In this document: positions 1 through 6,992 of the stretch, piece after piece
Layout: each line of letters opens with the position of its first letter
Position numbering within the stretch: the first letter of the stretch is position 1
From: Flavobacteriales bacterium
Lineage (GTDB): Bacteria > Bacteroidota > Bacteroidia > Flavobacteriales > Flavobacteriaceae
Reading direction: 5' to 3'
Length of the DNA stretch: 20,894 bases
NCBI GenBank assembly: GCA_027031025.1
Contig: JALVEJ010000297.1
Coordinates: 1 to 20,894 of the forward strand
Program-made: the position numbers and the translations under genes
Notes under the pieces: model-generated
The model's database searches: none
What the model saw: only the letters and a program-made list of their open reading frames with translations
What the model was told of the DNA's origin: nothing

Positions 1-18
1 AGGTTACTGAGCTTGTCT
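1..18. repeat. partial Bacteroidetes-type intergenic repeat at window edge
   Basis: The first 18 bases resemble, from memory, one arm of a palindromic repeat often seen between genes in Bacteroidetes (core CTGAGCTTGTC, reverse GACAAGCTCAG). Only one arm is inside the window, so the palindrome cannot be confirmed here. Confidence 0.3.
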
Positions 19-40
19 AAATGTCAGATTTTCGATTTAA

Positions 41-70
41 TTGAACCCCGTAGGGGTGATATTACAATAC
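41..70. repeat. small palindromic repeat, GTA loop (unit 1)
   Basis: Positions 45-57 read ACCCC-GTA-GGGGT, a perfect 5-bp stem around a GTA loop. It is preceded by TGA and followed by GATATTACA. The layout (TGA, 5-bp stem, GTA, 5-bp stem, GA) is the same as in the two units at 208-285, although the stem bases differ. This suggests a structured repeat family, REP-like, rather than a terminator, since no T-tract follows. Confidence 0.55.
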
Positions 71-207
71 TAAAGATTTCTATATTTCACCTCACTCATA
101 CCTCTATAGTTTGAAATGATAGATATATGTTTGAAACGGTAAACAATTGATAATTAAATAATTAAAATGGTATGTCAGGTTTAGAAACCGACTAGGTCAG
201 GAAAAAA

Positions 208-285
208 CTGAGTGCCGTATGCACGACACCTTTGTATAAACAATAGAACAATACCGCTGAGTGCCGTAGGCACGACACCTTTGTA
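208..285. repeat. pair of 29-bp direct repeats with internal palindrome
   Basis: Two 29-bp copies lie at 208-236 and 257-285, separated by 20 bp, and differ at one base. Each begins CTGAGTGCCGTA and ends GACACCTTTGTA. The second copy contains the perfect palindrome GTGCC-GTA-GGCAC; the first carries the only mismatch (T for G) at the edge of the loop. The copies sit upstream of the MuiA-like gene and are probably a dispersed REP-like repeat. There is no sign of a transposase in the window. Confidence 0.7.
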
Positions 286-368
286 GAATAAAAATTTTTT
301 ACAAGTGTATATTAGCCATTATTTTCGGCATAGAGAGCCATTATTTTTTAATAATCATTAAAAATAAT

Positions 369-376
369 TATATTTG
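369..376 (+). promoter_or_regulatory. -7 promoter element (TAnnTTTG) of the MuiA-like gene
   Basis: TATATTTG matches the Bacteroidetes -7 consensus TAnnTTTG exactly. The -33 region has only a T-run near 343-349, so that half is weak. The box lies 30 nt before the ATG at 407 and overlaps an in-frame TTG at 374, which argues against translation starting at the TTG. Confidence 0.5.
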
Positions 377-406
377 TTGAAGTTGAAATTTATTGTTTTT
401 CCTATT

Positions 407-2329
407 ATGAAAAAATCAATCTTTATCCTGCTTACAATACTGAGTTTACACCAAGCCACGGCACAAGAACATCCTGAAAAAAAAATCAGTAGTCAAATCA
501 AAGAAGTGACCGTTTTCTTAGACAATGCCCAAATCCATCGGGTTAAAAATGTTGCCGTTCCAAAAGGTGAATCAACATTTCGTTTTACCGGATTATCACC
601 ATTTATCAATCCTAAAAGTATTCAAGTGAGTGCTTCCGGTCCTTTGATGATCTTGTCTGTTAAACACGAACAAAATTATAAAGACAAAAGTCTTCGCCCG
701 CCGGCTTTGGTGGCTTTGGAAAACAAATACAAAGCTTTAAAAGACCGAATAGCCGAAGCCGAAACCCGCTTGGATCTTACCAATGATCAGATAGATTTGT
801 TGCAACGCAATAAAGATATCGGTGGTAAAAATCAAGTCTTAACTGCGCAGGTTTTAAAATCAATGGCAGATTATTATGCTGCTAAAATGTCGGAATTGAA
901 ATTTAAACAGCTCAAACAACAAAAAACCTTGAAAAAGTTACATAAAGATGAAAAATTATTAATAAAACAAATCCGGAAAATAGCCGATACTAAAATCTAT
1001 CCATCCGGAGAAATTGTTGTAAAAGTCTCTTCGGATAAAGCTTTTACTTCCAAATTTAAGTTGACTTACAATGTTTCACAAGCCAATTGGTTCCCTTCTT
1101 ATGATATCAGGTTAGATGATATTGATAAACCTTTACGCTTGACCTATAAAGCCAATGTCAAACAAGCGACACAAATAGATTGGAAAAAAATCCAATTAAC
1201 ATTTTCATCAAGCAATCCGACGCAGTCAAACGAAATACCGCATTTGATTCCTTATCGTTTGGGATACAATACGGCACCGCCGGTTTATGATAAAAACATC
1301 ACCAAAGTCAGCGGTACCGTTATCGATGCCGGAAATGGCGAGCATCTGCCCGGGGTGAATGTCGTTGTTAAAGGTACTTCTATCGCAACTGCAACGGATT
1401 TTGATGGAAAATATCAAATCGTATTGCCTGACAAGTCTTCTAACACTTTGGTTTTTAGTTTTATTGGTTATAAGACAGTGGAAGTGCCGGTGCATAGTCC
1501 GGTGATTAATGTGGCAATGGAAGAAAGTAAAGAGATGTTAGAATCCGTTGTTGTCAATGCATTGGGCGTTGATATTAATAGAAGTGGTGATGATGATGAA
1601 GATAATGGGTATTCGTTCAATAACACAAAAAAAATGTCGGTTAAAGGTTCTCATGTAGAAATAATACGGAAGAAAAAAGCCGAAATGAATAAGCCCATTC
1701 CTTTGGATCGCATTGAAAAACAAACAAGTGTCAATTTTAAAATCAAACGATCTTATACGGTGCCGTCTAATAATCAAGTAAAAGTTATCCCTATTATCAA
1801 TTATGATATTCCGGCTAATTATGAATACATCACTGTGCCAAAAATAGACAACAATGCTTTTTTAACCGCCTATATCAAAGATTGGGAACAATATAATTTG
1901 TTGTCGGGTGAAGCCAATGTTTTTATAGACGGGACATCAGTTGGTAAAACTTTGTTAGATACCGGTTTTGCTAAGGACACGCTGCAAGTTTCGCTTGGTG
2001 TTGACAAAGGTATTCATATTGAGCGCAAACTCGATAAAAGATTTACGGGTAGAAAATTTCTCGGCAGCAAACGCACCGATACTCGAAAATGGCGTATTGT
2101 CATCAAAAATAACAAAAATCAAGCTGTTAATATAGAAGTTCACGACCAAGTACCCGTATCAGACCGTAGCGATATTGATGTTGAAGTCATAAATTTATCC
2201 GGTGGTAAGCTAAACACCGAAACCGGTGAAGTTATTTGGCATTTGCATTTGGCACCCGGCAAGAAAAAAGAATTGATATTGCATTATACCGTCAAATTGC
2301 CTAAATATGATAATATGGTGATTGAGTAG
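407..2329 (+). CDS. secreted DUF4139/MuiA-like protein with internal CarboxypepD_reg-like domain
   Basis: This is a 640-residue protein with a signal peptide (about 1-20, ending ATAQ), so it is exported to the periplasm or outer membrane. Residues 31-88 resemble the N-terminal DUF4140 part of MuiA-type proteins. Residues 103-195 are a charged, probable coiled-coil stretch. Residues 205-290 and 441-635 resemble the two halves of DUF4139. Between them, residues 300-371 form a CarboxypepD_reg-like beta-sandwich of the type at the N-terminus of SusC transporters (VSGTVID, LPGVNVVVKGT, DFDGKYQI, FSFIGYKTVEV). This is followed by LESVVVNALGV (378-388), which looks like a SusC TonB-box region, then an acidic linker. 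The barrel and plug of a TonB receptor are absent. The ATG at 407 is chosen because it begins the signal peptide; the longer TTG start at 374 lies in the promoter box. Family placement is confident, molecular function is not known. Confidence 0.8.
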   Translation: MKKSIFILLTILSLHQATAQEHPEKKISSQIKEVTVFLDNAQIHRVKNVAVPKGESTFRFTGLSPFINPKSIQVSASGPLMILSVKHEQNYKDKSLRPPALVALENKYKALKDRIAEAETRLDLTNDQIDLLQRNKDIGGKNQVLTAQVLKSMADYYAAKMSELKFKQLKQQKTLKKLHKDEKLLIKQIRKIADTKIYPSGEIVVKVSSDKAFTSKFKLTYNVSQANWFPSYDIRLDDIDKPLRLTYKANVKQATQIDWKKIQLTFSSSNPTQSNEIPHLIPYRLGYNTAPPVYDKNITKVSGTVIDAGNGEHLPGVNVVVKGTSIATATDFDGKYQIVLPDKSSNTLVFSFIGYKTVEVPVHSPVINVAMEESKEMLESVVVNALGVDINRSGDDDEDNGYSFNNTKKMSVKGSHVEIIRKKKAEMNKPIPLDRIEKQTSVNFKIKRSYTVPSNNQVKVIPIINYDIPANYEYITVPKIDNNAFLTAYIKDWEQYNLLSGEANVFIDGTSVGKTLLDTGFAKDTLQVSLGVDKGIHIERKLDKRFTGRKFLGSKRTDTRKWRIVIKNNKNQAVNIEVHDQVPVSDRSDIDVEVINLSGGKLNTETGEVIWHLHLAPGKKKELILHYTVKLPKYDNMVIE

Positions 2330-2386
2330 CAGGTTAATTAATTGAGAATTAAAAATGGATAATGGATGATTTAATATGAGATTTCT

Positions 2387-2406
2387 ATCCCGACAAAAGT
2401 CGGGAT
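2387..2406. repeat. perfect inverted repeat, ATCCCGAC / GTCGGGAT
   Basis: An 8-bp perfect stem with an AAAA loop lies about 57 bp after the MuiA-like gene. No T-run follows on either strand, so it is not a clear Rho-independent terminator. The TCCCGA...TCGGGA form is, from memory, a frequent intergenic palindrome in Flavobacteria. It may stabilise or end the upstream transcript. Confidence 0.5.
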
Positions 2407-2436
2407 CGAAAATGACAATTTGACTTACTATTTATT

Positions 2437-2647
2437 TCCTCAATTTCTCAAATTATAAGCAGTATTAAAGTATGAAGTAAAAAGCAAACATAAGAAAATA
2501 AAATATTCAATGAAACACAATAAGTCATCAATTTATCAATTCTTCAACCCGGCACTTCGGTACAATTTTGCTCATACTTCGCAAAATCACTCGGTGACCT
2601 ACTCCTCAATTCCTCAGATTAGATGCAGTATTAAAGTATGAAGTAAA
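2437..2647. repeat. 45-bp imperfect direct repeats flanking a palindrome, in the 389-bp gap before lpxB
   Basis: The gap 2330-2718 contains no credible gene. Copies at 2437-2481 and 2603-2647 match at 41 of 45 positions and share the identical block GCAGTATTAAAGTATGAAGT. A shorter relative (TCCTCAATTCCTCA) lies at about 2691-2704 just before lpxB, and a diverged copy lies near 17625-17665. Between the two copies is an inverted repeat, ATTTTGC (2565-2571) with GCAAAAT (2581-2587), flanked by CCGGCACTTCGG and TCACTCGGTGA, each of which is itself partly palindromic. No TAnnTTTG box was found directly before lpxB. Confidence 0.6.
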
Positions 2648-2718
2648 CAACAATCATCAAAGTGTAAAACATACTATGAAGCATAATAAATCCTCAATTC
2701 CTCATAAAACATAAACAG

Positions 2719-3840
2719 ATGAAATATTTCATCATAGCAGGAGAAGCATCCGGCGACCTGCACGCCGCCAATCTTATAAAAGCTTTGAAACAGCAAGACC
2801 GAGAAGCCGAATTCAAATATCTCGGTGGCGATTTGATGCACAAAGTAACCAAACGCCCGCCCTTGATTCATTATAAACAAATGGCATTTATGGGTGTGGT
2901 TGATGTAGTCAAAAATATTCGAACGATCTATCGCAATTTGCAACAAACCAAAAAAGCCATCTTGTCTTACCAACCAGATGTGGTGATTTTGGTAGATTAC
3001 CCGGGATTTAACTTGAAAATTGCCGGTTTTGCCAAAAAGAAAGGATTTAAAACCGTGTATTATATCGCCCCGAAATTGTGGGCTTGGAAAGAAGGACGCG
3101 TCAAAAAAATACGGAAATATATCGATAAACTACTGGTCATTTTGCCATTTGAAATTGCTTTTTATAACAAACATCAGGTTGCAGCCGAATATGTTGGTAA
3201 TCCGGTAGTCGATGCGGTGCAAAATCACAAAGGATTGAGCAGGAATGAATTTTTAGAAAAATTTCGACTCGATAACCGTCCTATTATAGCGTTGCTTCCG
3301 GGAAGCCGCCGGCAGGAACTCAAAATGATGCTACCGACTATGTTGTCAGTTGTTAAAGCATTTCCTGAATATCAATTTGTCATATCCGGAGCGCCATCTT
3401 TTTCGCAAGCTGATTATCAAGATTTTTTAAAAGAATTTGAATTACCTGTTATATTTAATCATACATATGATTTGCTGCAACACAGTCACAGTGCCATCGT
3501 TACTTCCGGGACGGCAGCTTTGGAAACCGCATTGTTTAAAGTGCCACAAGTGGTCGTTTACAAAACCCATCAATGGCAGTATGAAATAGGCAAACATTTG
3601 GTCAAGATACCTTATTTTTCCCTACCAAACTTGATTATGCAAAGGCAAATTGTAACGGAATTGCTGCAAAATGATTTCAATCCGGCTGTATTAAAAGCCG
3701 AACTGCAACAAATCAACCAAGGCGACAAACGCCGTCAAATGCTGTTGGATTACAAAGATTTGGAAAATTTGTTAGGCAAGGAACCGGCATCGAATAAAGC
3801 GGCAAAAAGTATAGTCAACTTTATAAAGCAGACCTGCTAG
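2719..3840 (+). CDS. lpxB: lipid-A-disaccharide synthase LpxB
   Basis: LpxB is a peripheral membrane glycosyltransferase that joins UDP-2,3-diacylglucosamine and lipid X to form the lipid A disaccharide. The 373-residue length is normal for the family. Signature segments are GEASGDLHAANL (8-19), YYIAPKLWAWKEGR (114-127), VGNPVVD (159-165), LLPGSRRQE (192-200) and TSGTAALETAL (262-272), the last two being the nucleotide-sugar binding end. The start ATG gives MKYFIIAGEASGD, which aligns with the usual N-terminus. There is no close same-strand neighbour: a 389-bp repeat-rich gap precedes it, and it converges on apbE with a hairpin overlapping its stop codon. In many Flavobacteria lpxB follows surE, but no surE is present here. 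Confidence 0.95.
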   Translation: MKYFIIAGEASGDLHAANLIKALKQQDREAEFKYLGGDLMHKVTKRPPLIHYKQMAFMGVVDVVKNIRTIYRNLQQTKKAILSYQPDVVILVDYPGFNLKIAGFAKKKGFKTVYYIAPKLWAWKEGRVKKIRKYIDKLLVILPFEIAFYNKHQVAAEYVGNPVVDAVQNHKGLSRNEFLEKFRLDNRPIIALLPGSRRQELKMMLPTMLSVVKAFPEYQFVISGAPSFSQADYQDFLKEFELPVIFNHTYDLLQHSHSAIVTSGTAALETALFKVPQVVVYKTHQWQYEIGKHLVKIPYFSLPNLIMQRQIVTELLQNDFNPAVLKAELQQINQGDKRRQMLLDYKDLENLLGKEPASNKAAKSIVNFIKQTC

Positions 3841-3861
3841 GTTTTTAAAACCTGGTAGGTC
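3831..3861. terminator. palindrome between convergent lpxB and apbE, likely bidirectional terminator
   Basis: GACCTGCTAGGTTTT (3831-3845) pairs with AAAACCTGGTAGGTC (3847-3861) around a single T. The 15-bp match includes two G-T wobbles. It overlaps the lpxB stop codon and ends 9 bp from the apbE stop. The T-run lies inside the stem, so strong Rho-independent termination is not certain. The same core (CTACTAGGTTTTTAAAAC) reappears after the flavoprotein gene near 18839-18857, pointing to a dispersed element used at gene ends. Confidence 0.6.
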
Positions 3862-3870
3862 TTAATTAGA

Positions 3871-4890
3871 TTAATGGACAATTCGTACTCCTTCGGTTTT
3901 AAAAGTTCTAATCTTGCCTTGCTCATCGCTGTAAACTAAAAATGCTTGTAGTTCGGGGTGCAATTTTAAAAATTTTTTGGCGGCTTTGTAGCCCATGACC
4001 ATAAAAGCCGTGGCATAGCCGTCTGCCAAAGTGCAGTTGTCGGCAATAACAGAAGCGCTTAAAATATGCCGTTGAACCGGATAGCCGGTTTTTGGGTCCA
4101 GCGTATGTACATATTTTCTGCCGGTTTTTGGATCGATATAATATTTTCTATAATTACCGGATGTTGCTATGGCTTTGTTAGTTAAAGCTATTTCAGAAAT
4201 AAATTTGTTGCCGTGTTGCCGGTCAGGATTGTCTATGGCGACCAACCAAGCTCTGTTTTTAGCGACGTTTTTTCCTTTTGCCAAAACTTCTCCGCCTATT
4301 TCAACCAAATAATTTTGAATACCCTTATCAGACAACATTTTACCAACGCGATCAATCGCATAACCCTTGGCAATGGAATTATAATCGATATAAACTTGCG
4401 GATAGCGTTTTTTTAAAAACCCGTTTTCATCAATGCTTAAAAAATCATAACCGACATAGCGTTTGAGCGAATCGACTATGGTAGAATCCCGTTCAATATT
4501 TTTTATTTTTTCTTTGGGACCAAATCCCCATGCATTAACCAAAATACCGATAGTAGGGTCGTACAAGCCTCCGGTTTCGCGGTAGATTTTTTTAGCAGCC
4601 TTGTAAACATCGATAAAGTGTTGGTCCAATTTTAAGACTTCGCCTTTGTTAATGCTAGAAATCAACGAATTAGGTTGATAAGTTGATAACGATGCATTGA
4701 TCGCTTTAATGACACTATCCACATCTTTTTTTTTGATAATCTTTGAATCTTCTGACGGAAAAGCTTTGATATGATAAGTGGTTCCCAAAGCATCGCCTTC
4801 AAAATAATAAGCTCTTGGTGCAGGCTTATTTTGTTTGCAGGATAGCAAAAAACCAAAAATAAACAGTAATTTTAAAATGGTTGACTTCAT
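3871..4890 (-). CDS. apbE: FAD:protein FMN transferase, ApbE family lipoprotein
   Basis: ApbE uses FAD to attach FMN covalently to threonine in target proteins; in this setting the targets are NqrB and NqrC. The 339-residue product starts with a lipoprotein signal (LLSC, lipid-modified Cys18), so it should be anchored at the cell envelope on the periplasmic side, where the flavin sites of NqrB and NqrC are exposed. Family motifs visible are GTTYHIKA (36-43), IGGEVLAKG (198-206), ATSGNYRKYY (242-251), HTLDPKTGYP (262-271) and ADGYATAFMVMG (289-300); Asp290 and Thr294 fit the metal-binding pair of the family. It lies 150 bp downstream of nqrF on the same strand, the arrangement also found in Vibrio, but a hairpin and a TAnnTTTG box in that gap suggest it can be transcribed on its own. 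Confidence 0.95.
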   Translation of the reverse strand: MKSTILKLLFIFGFLLSCKQNKPAPRAYYFEGDALGTTYHIKAFPSEDSKIIKKKDVDSVIKAINASLSTYQPNSLISSINKGEVLKLDQHFIDVYKAAKKIYRETGGLYDPTIGILVNAWGFGPKEKIKNIERDSTIVDSLKRYVGYDFLSIDENGFLKKRYPQVYIDYNSIAKGYAIDRVGKMLSDKGIQNYLVEIGGEVLAKGKNVAKNRAWLVAIDNPDRQHGNKFISEIALTNKAIATSGNYRKYYIDPKTGRKYVHTLDPKTGYPVQRHILSASVIADNCTLADGYATAFMVMGYKAAKKFLKLHPELQAFLVYSDEQGKIRTFKTEGVRIVH

Positions 4891-4906
4891 TGAAAAATAG
4901 ATTATG

Positions 4907-4914
4907 CAAAATTA
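4907..4914 (-). promoter_or_regulatory. candidate -7 promoter element of apbE
   Basis: On the minus strand TAATTTTG matches TAnnTTTG. It starts right after the stem of the hairpin at 4918-4952 and lies 16 nt before the apbE ATG. No TTTG is seen at the -33 distance because the hairpin occupies that place, so the call is moderate to weak. Confidence 0.4.
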
Positions 4915-4917
4915 ATA

Positions 4918-4952
4918 AAACCTACCGGATACTTATGAAGTCCGGTAGGTTT
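4918..4952 (-). terminator. Rho-independent terminator-like hairpin after nqrF
   Basis: AAACCTACCGG (4918-4928) pairs with CCGGTAGGTTT (4942-4952), and ACTT (4931-4934) pairs with AAGT (4938-4941) around an ATG loop: 15 base pairs with one 2-nt bulge. Read on the minus strand the stem is followed by TATTAATTTTG, a T-rich tail. It lies about 90 bp past the nqrF stop and is the likely end of the nqr transcript. Confidence 0.65.
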
Positions 4953-5040
4953 GTATTGTTATCTAAAAAACTTTGTTGAAATTATTAAAACAGTCAACAT
5001 TATAAACTTTTAGTTCGAGACGATGACTATGCGTTTCTAT

Positions 5041-6348
5041 CTAGCCGCCGAAATCGTCAAATCGGATATTTTCTGGAGGCACGCCCAGATTGTCAAGCAT
5101 GTTTACTACCGCTTTGTTCATCATGGGCGGTCCACAGAAATAGTATTCAATATCTTCGGGTGTTTCGTGTTTACTTAAATAATTATCATACAAGGCTTGG
5201 TGTACAAAACCTATAAAACCGTCCCCCGGACAGTCTAAACACTCTTTGACTTGCCAATCATCTTCGGGGCGTGGCTCTGATAAGACCAGATAGAATTTAA
5301 AGTTAGGAAACTCTTTTTCCAATTCTCTAAAATGATCGACATAGAACAATTCACGTTTAGAACGTCCCCCATACCAATAAGATACTTTTCTGTTGGTTTT
5401 CAAGGTTTTAAATAAATGATAAAGATGTGAACGCATCGGTGCCATACCGGCGCCACCACCAATGTAAACCATTTCGGCATCGGAATCTTCGTTGATAAAA
5501 AATTCTCCGTATGGACCGGATATTTTGACAATATCACCGGGTTTTCGTGAGAAAATATAAGATGAAGCCACCCCTGGATTCACATCCATCCAAGTATTTT
5601 TTTCACGATCCCATGGCGGCGTAGCAATACGAACGTTCAACATAATACGGCGTCCTTCGGCGGGATAACTTGCCATAGAGTAGGCACGAGTCACTTCTTC
5701 GTCATTTTTCATGACCAAGGGCCAAAGGTTAAATTTATCCCAGTCTTCTCTAAATTTATCAGGTTCGCCCGGATGTTCAACCGGATGTGCTGTAATGTCA
5801 ATATCTTTATAAGGAACGGTTGCCGGAGGTACATCAATTTGTATATAGCCGCCGGGTTTGTAATTGATATCTTCCGGCACTTCTACCACAAATTCTTTGA
5901 TGAAAGAAGCGACATTATAATTGGAAACCACTTTGGCATCCCATTTTTTAACACCGAATACTTCTTCGGGTACTTCTATTTCCATATCTTCTTTAACCTT
6001 GACTTGACAGCCCAAACGCCATCCCTCTTCTTTTTCTTTAAGTGTAAAGTTAGGCTCTTCGGTGGGAAGCATATTGCCACCACCTTTCAGCACTTTGACT
6101 TTACATTGCAAACAGGTACCGCCACCGCCACAGGCAGAAGGCAAAAAGACCTTTTCATTAGACAAAGTGCTTAATAGTGACCCACCACTTTCTACTTCGA
6201 GTTCTTTTTCGCCATTAACCAATATTTTGACTTTGCCACCGGGTAATAATTTGGCTTTTGCCCACAAGAGCAGCATGACTAAAATTAAGACGATAACCAA
6301 AAATACCAAGACGCTGGCGATGATAACTTTCATTGTATTCTGATCCAT
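5041..6348 (-). CDS. nqrF: Na+-translocating NADH:quinone reductase subunit F
   Basis: NqrF is the NADH dehydrogenase entry module of Na+-NQR, passing electrons from NADH to FAD and a 2Fe-2S centre on the cytoplasmic side. The 435-residue protein has one N-terminal membrane helix (7-29), a ferredoxin domain with Cys73, Cys79, Cys82 and Cys114 (CX5CX2C plus a distant Cys), the FAD-binding RAYS motif (221-224) with SGPYGEF (277-283), the nucleotide-binding GGGAGMAP (298-305) and CGPP (405-408). It is the last gene of nqrABCDEF, 17 bp after nqrE. Met1 (6348) is used; Met6 (6333), just before the helix, is a possible alternative. Confidence 0.96.
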   Translation of the reverse strand: MDQNTMKVIIASVLVFLVIVLILVMLLLWAKAKLLPGGKVKILVNGEKELEVESGGSLLSTLSNEKVFLPSACGGGGTCLQCKVKVLKGGGNMLPTEEPNFTLKEKEEGWRLGCQVKVKEDMEIEVPEEVFGVKKWDAKVVSNYNVASFIKEFVVEVPEDINYKPGGYIQIDVPPATVPYKDIDITAHPVEHPGEPDKFREDWDKFNLWPLVMKNDEEVTRAYSMASYPAEGRRIMLNVRIATPPWDREKNTWMDVNPGVASSYIFSRKPGDIVKISGPYGEFFINEDSDAEMVYIGGGAGMAPMRSHLYHLFKTLKTNRKVSYWYGGRSKRELFYVDHFRELEKEFPNFKFYLVLSEPRPEDDWQVKECLDCPGDGFIGFVHQALYDNYLSKHETPEDIEYYFCGPPMMNKAVVNMLDNLGVPPENIRFDDFGG

Positions 6349-6365
6349 TTTCTACTAGCTTTGAA

Positions 6366-6980
6366 TTAAATTTTGATTCCCATAAAGGCCATAAAGGCAA
6401 TTGCCATCAGACCGGTAATAATAAACGTGATGCCTAGTCCGCGTAATGGTGCCGGAACATTTGAGTATGAAATTTTTTCACGAATGGCAGCCAATAAAAT
6501 AATGGCCAACATCCAGCCGATACCAGACCCCAGACCGTAAACCAAGGCTTCGGATACTTCGGTAAATTCTTTTTGTTGCATAAACAATGAACCACCGAGA
6601 ATAGCACAGTTAACGGCAATAAGCGGTAAGAAAATTCCCAAGGAAGCATATAGTGCCGGCGCAAAACGTTCTACAAACATTTCAACCAATTGTACCATAG
6701 CGGCAATCACCGCAATAAACATGATAAAACTCAAAAAACTCAAATCAATATCGGCAAATGACGGATCTAACCATTTTAAGGCGCCGGGTTGTAATAAATA
6801 TTTGTCAATCAAAAAGTTGATAGGAACGGTAATCGTTAAAACAAACACGACTGCGGCACCTAATCCAACGGCTGTTTTGACTTTTTTAGAGACCGCCAAA
6901 TATGAACACATGCCCAAGAAAAAGGCAAAGATCATATTTTCGATAAATATGCTACGTATAAATAAATTCCATAATTCCAT
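6366..6980 (-). CDS. nqrE: Na+-translocating NADH:quinone reductase subunit E
   Basis: This 204-residue integral membrane protein has about six hydrophobic helices, as usual for the NqrD/NqrE (RnfA/RnfE) fold. Cys25 (GMCSYLAVS) and Cys125 (VNCAILGG) are at the places where the family coordinates an intramembrane iron centre together with two cysteines of NqrD. The paired half-helices around these cysteines are thought to take part in electron transfer coupled to Na+ movement. It lies 12 bp after nqrD and 17 bp before nqrF in one transcription unit. The N-terminus MELWNLFIRSIFIENM is typical, so the start is secure. Confidence 0.96.
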   Translation of the reverse strand: MELWNLFIRSIFIENMIFAFFLGMCSYLAVSKKVKTAVGLGAAVVFVLTITVPINFLIDKYLLQPGALKWLDPSFADIDLSFLSFIMFIAVIAAMVQLVEMFVERFAPALYASLGIFLPLIAVNCAILGGSLFMQQKEFTEVSEALVYGLGSGIGWMLAIILLAAIREKISYSNVPAPLRGLGITFIITGLMAIAFMAFMGIKI

Positions 6981-6992
6981 AATACTTCCTTT

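Noticed and set aside
208..285. Possible CRISPR array (two 29-bp repeats with a 20-bp spacer)
   Set aside because: There are only two copies, the repeat is strongly palindromic with a GTA loop, the spacer is short, and no cas gene is near.
5773..6174. 133-codon open frame on the plus strand
   Set aside because: It lies wholly antisense to nqrF, has a composition typical of a shadow frame (rich in Phe, Ile, Asn and Cys) and no recognisable domain.
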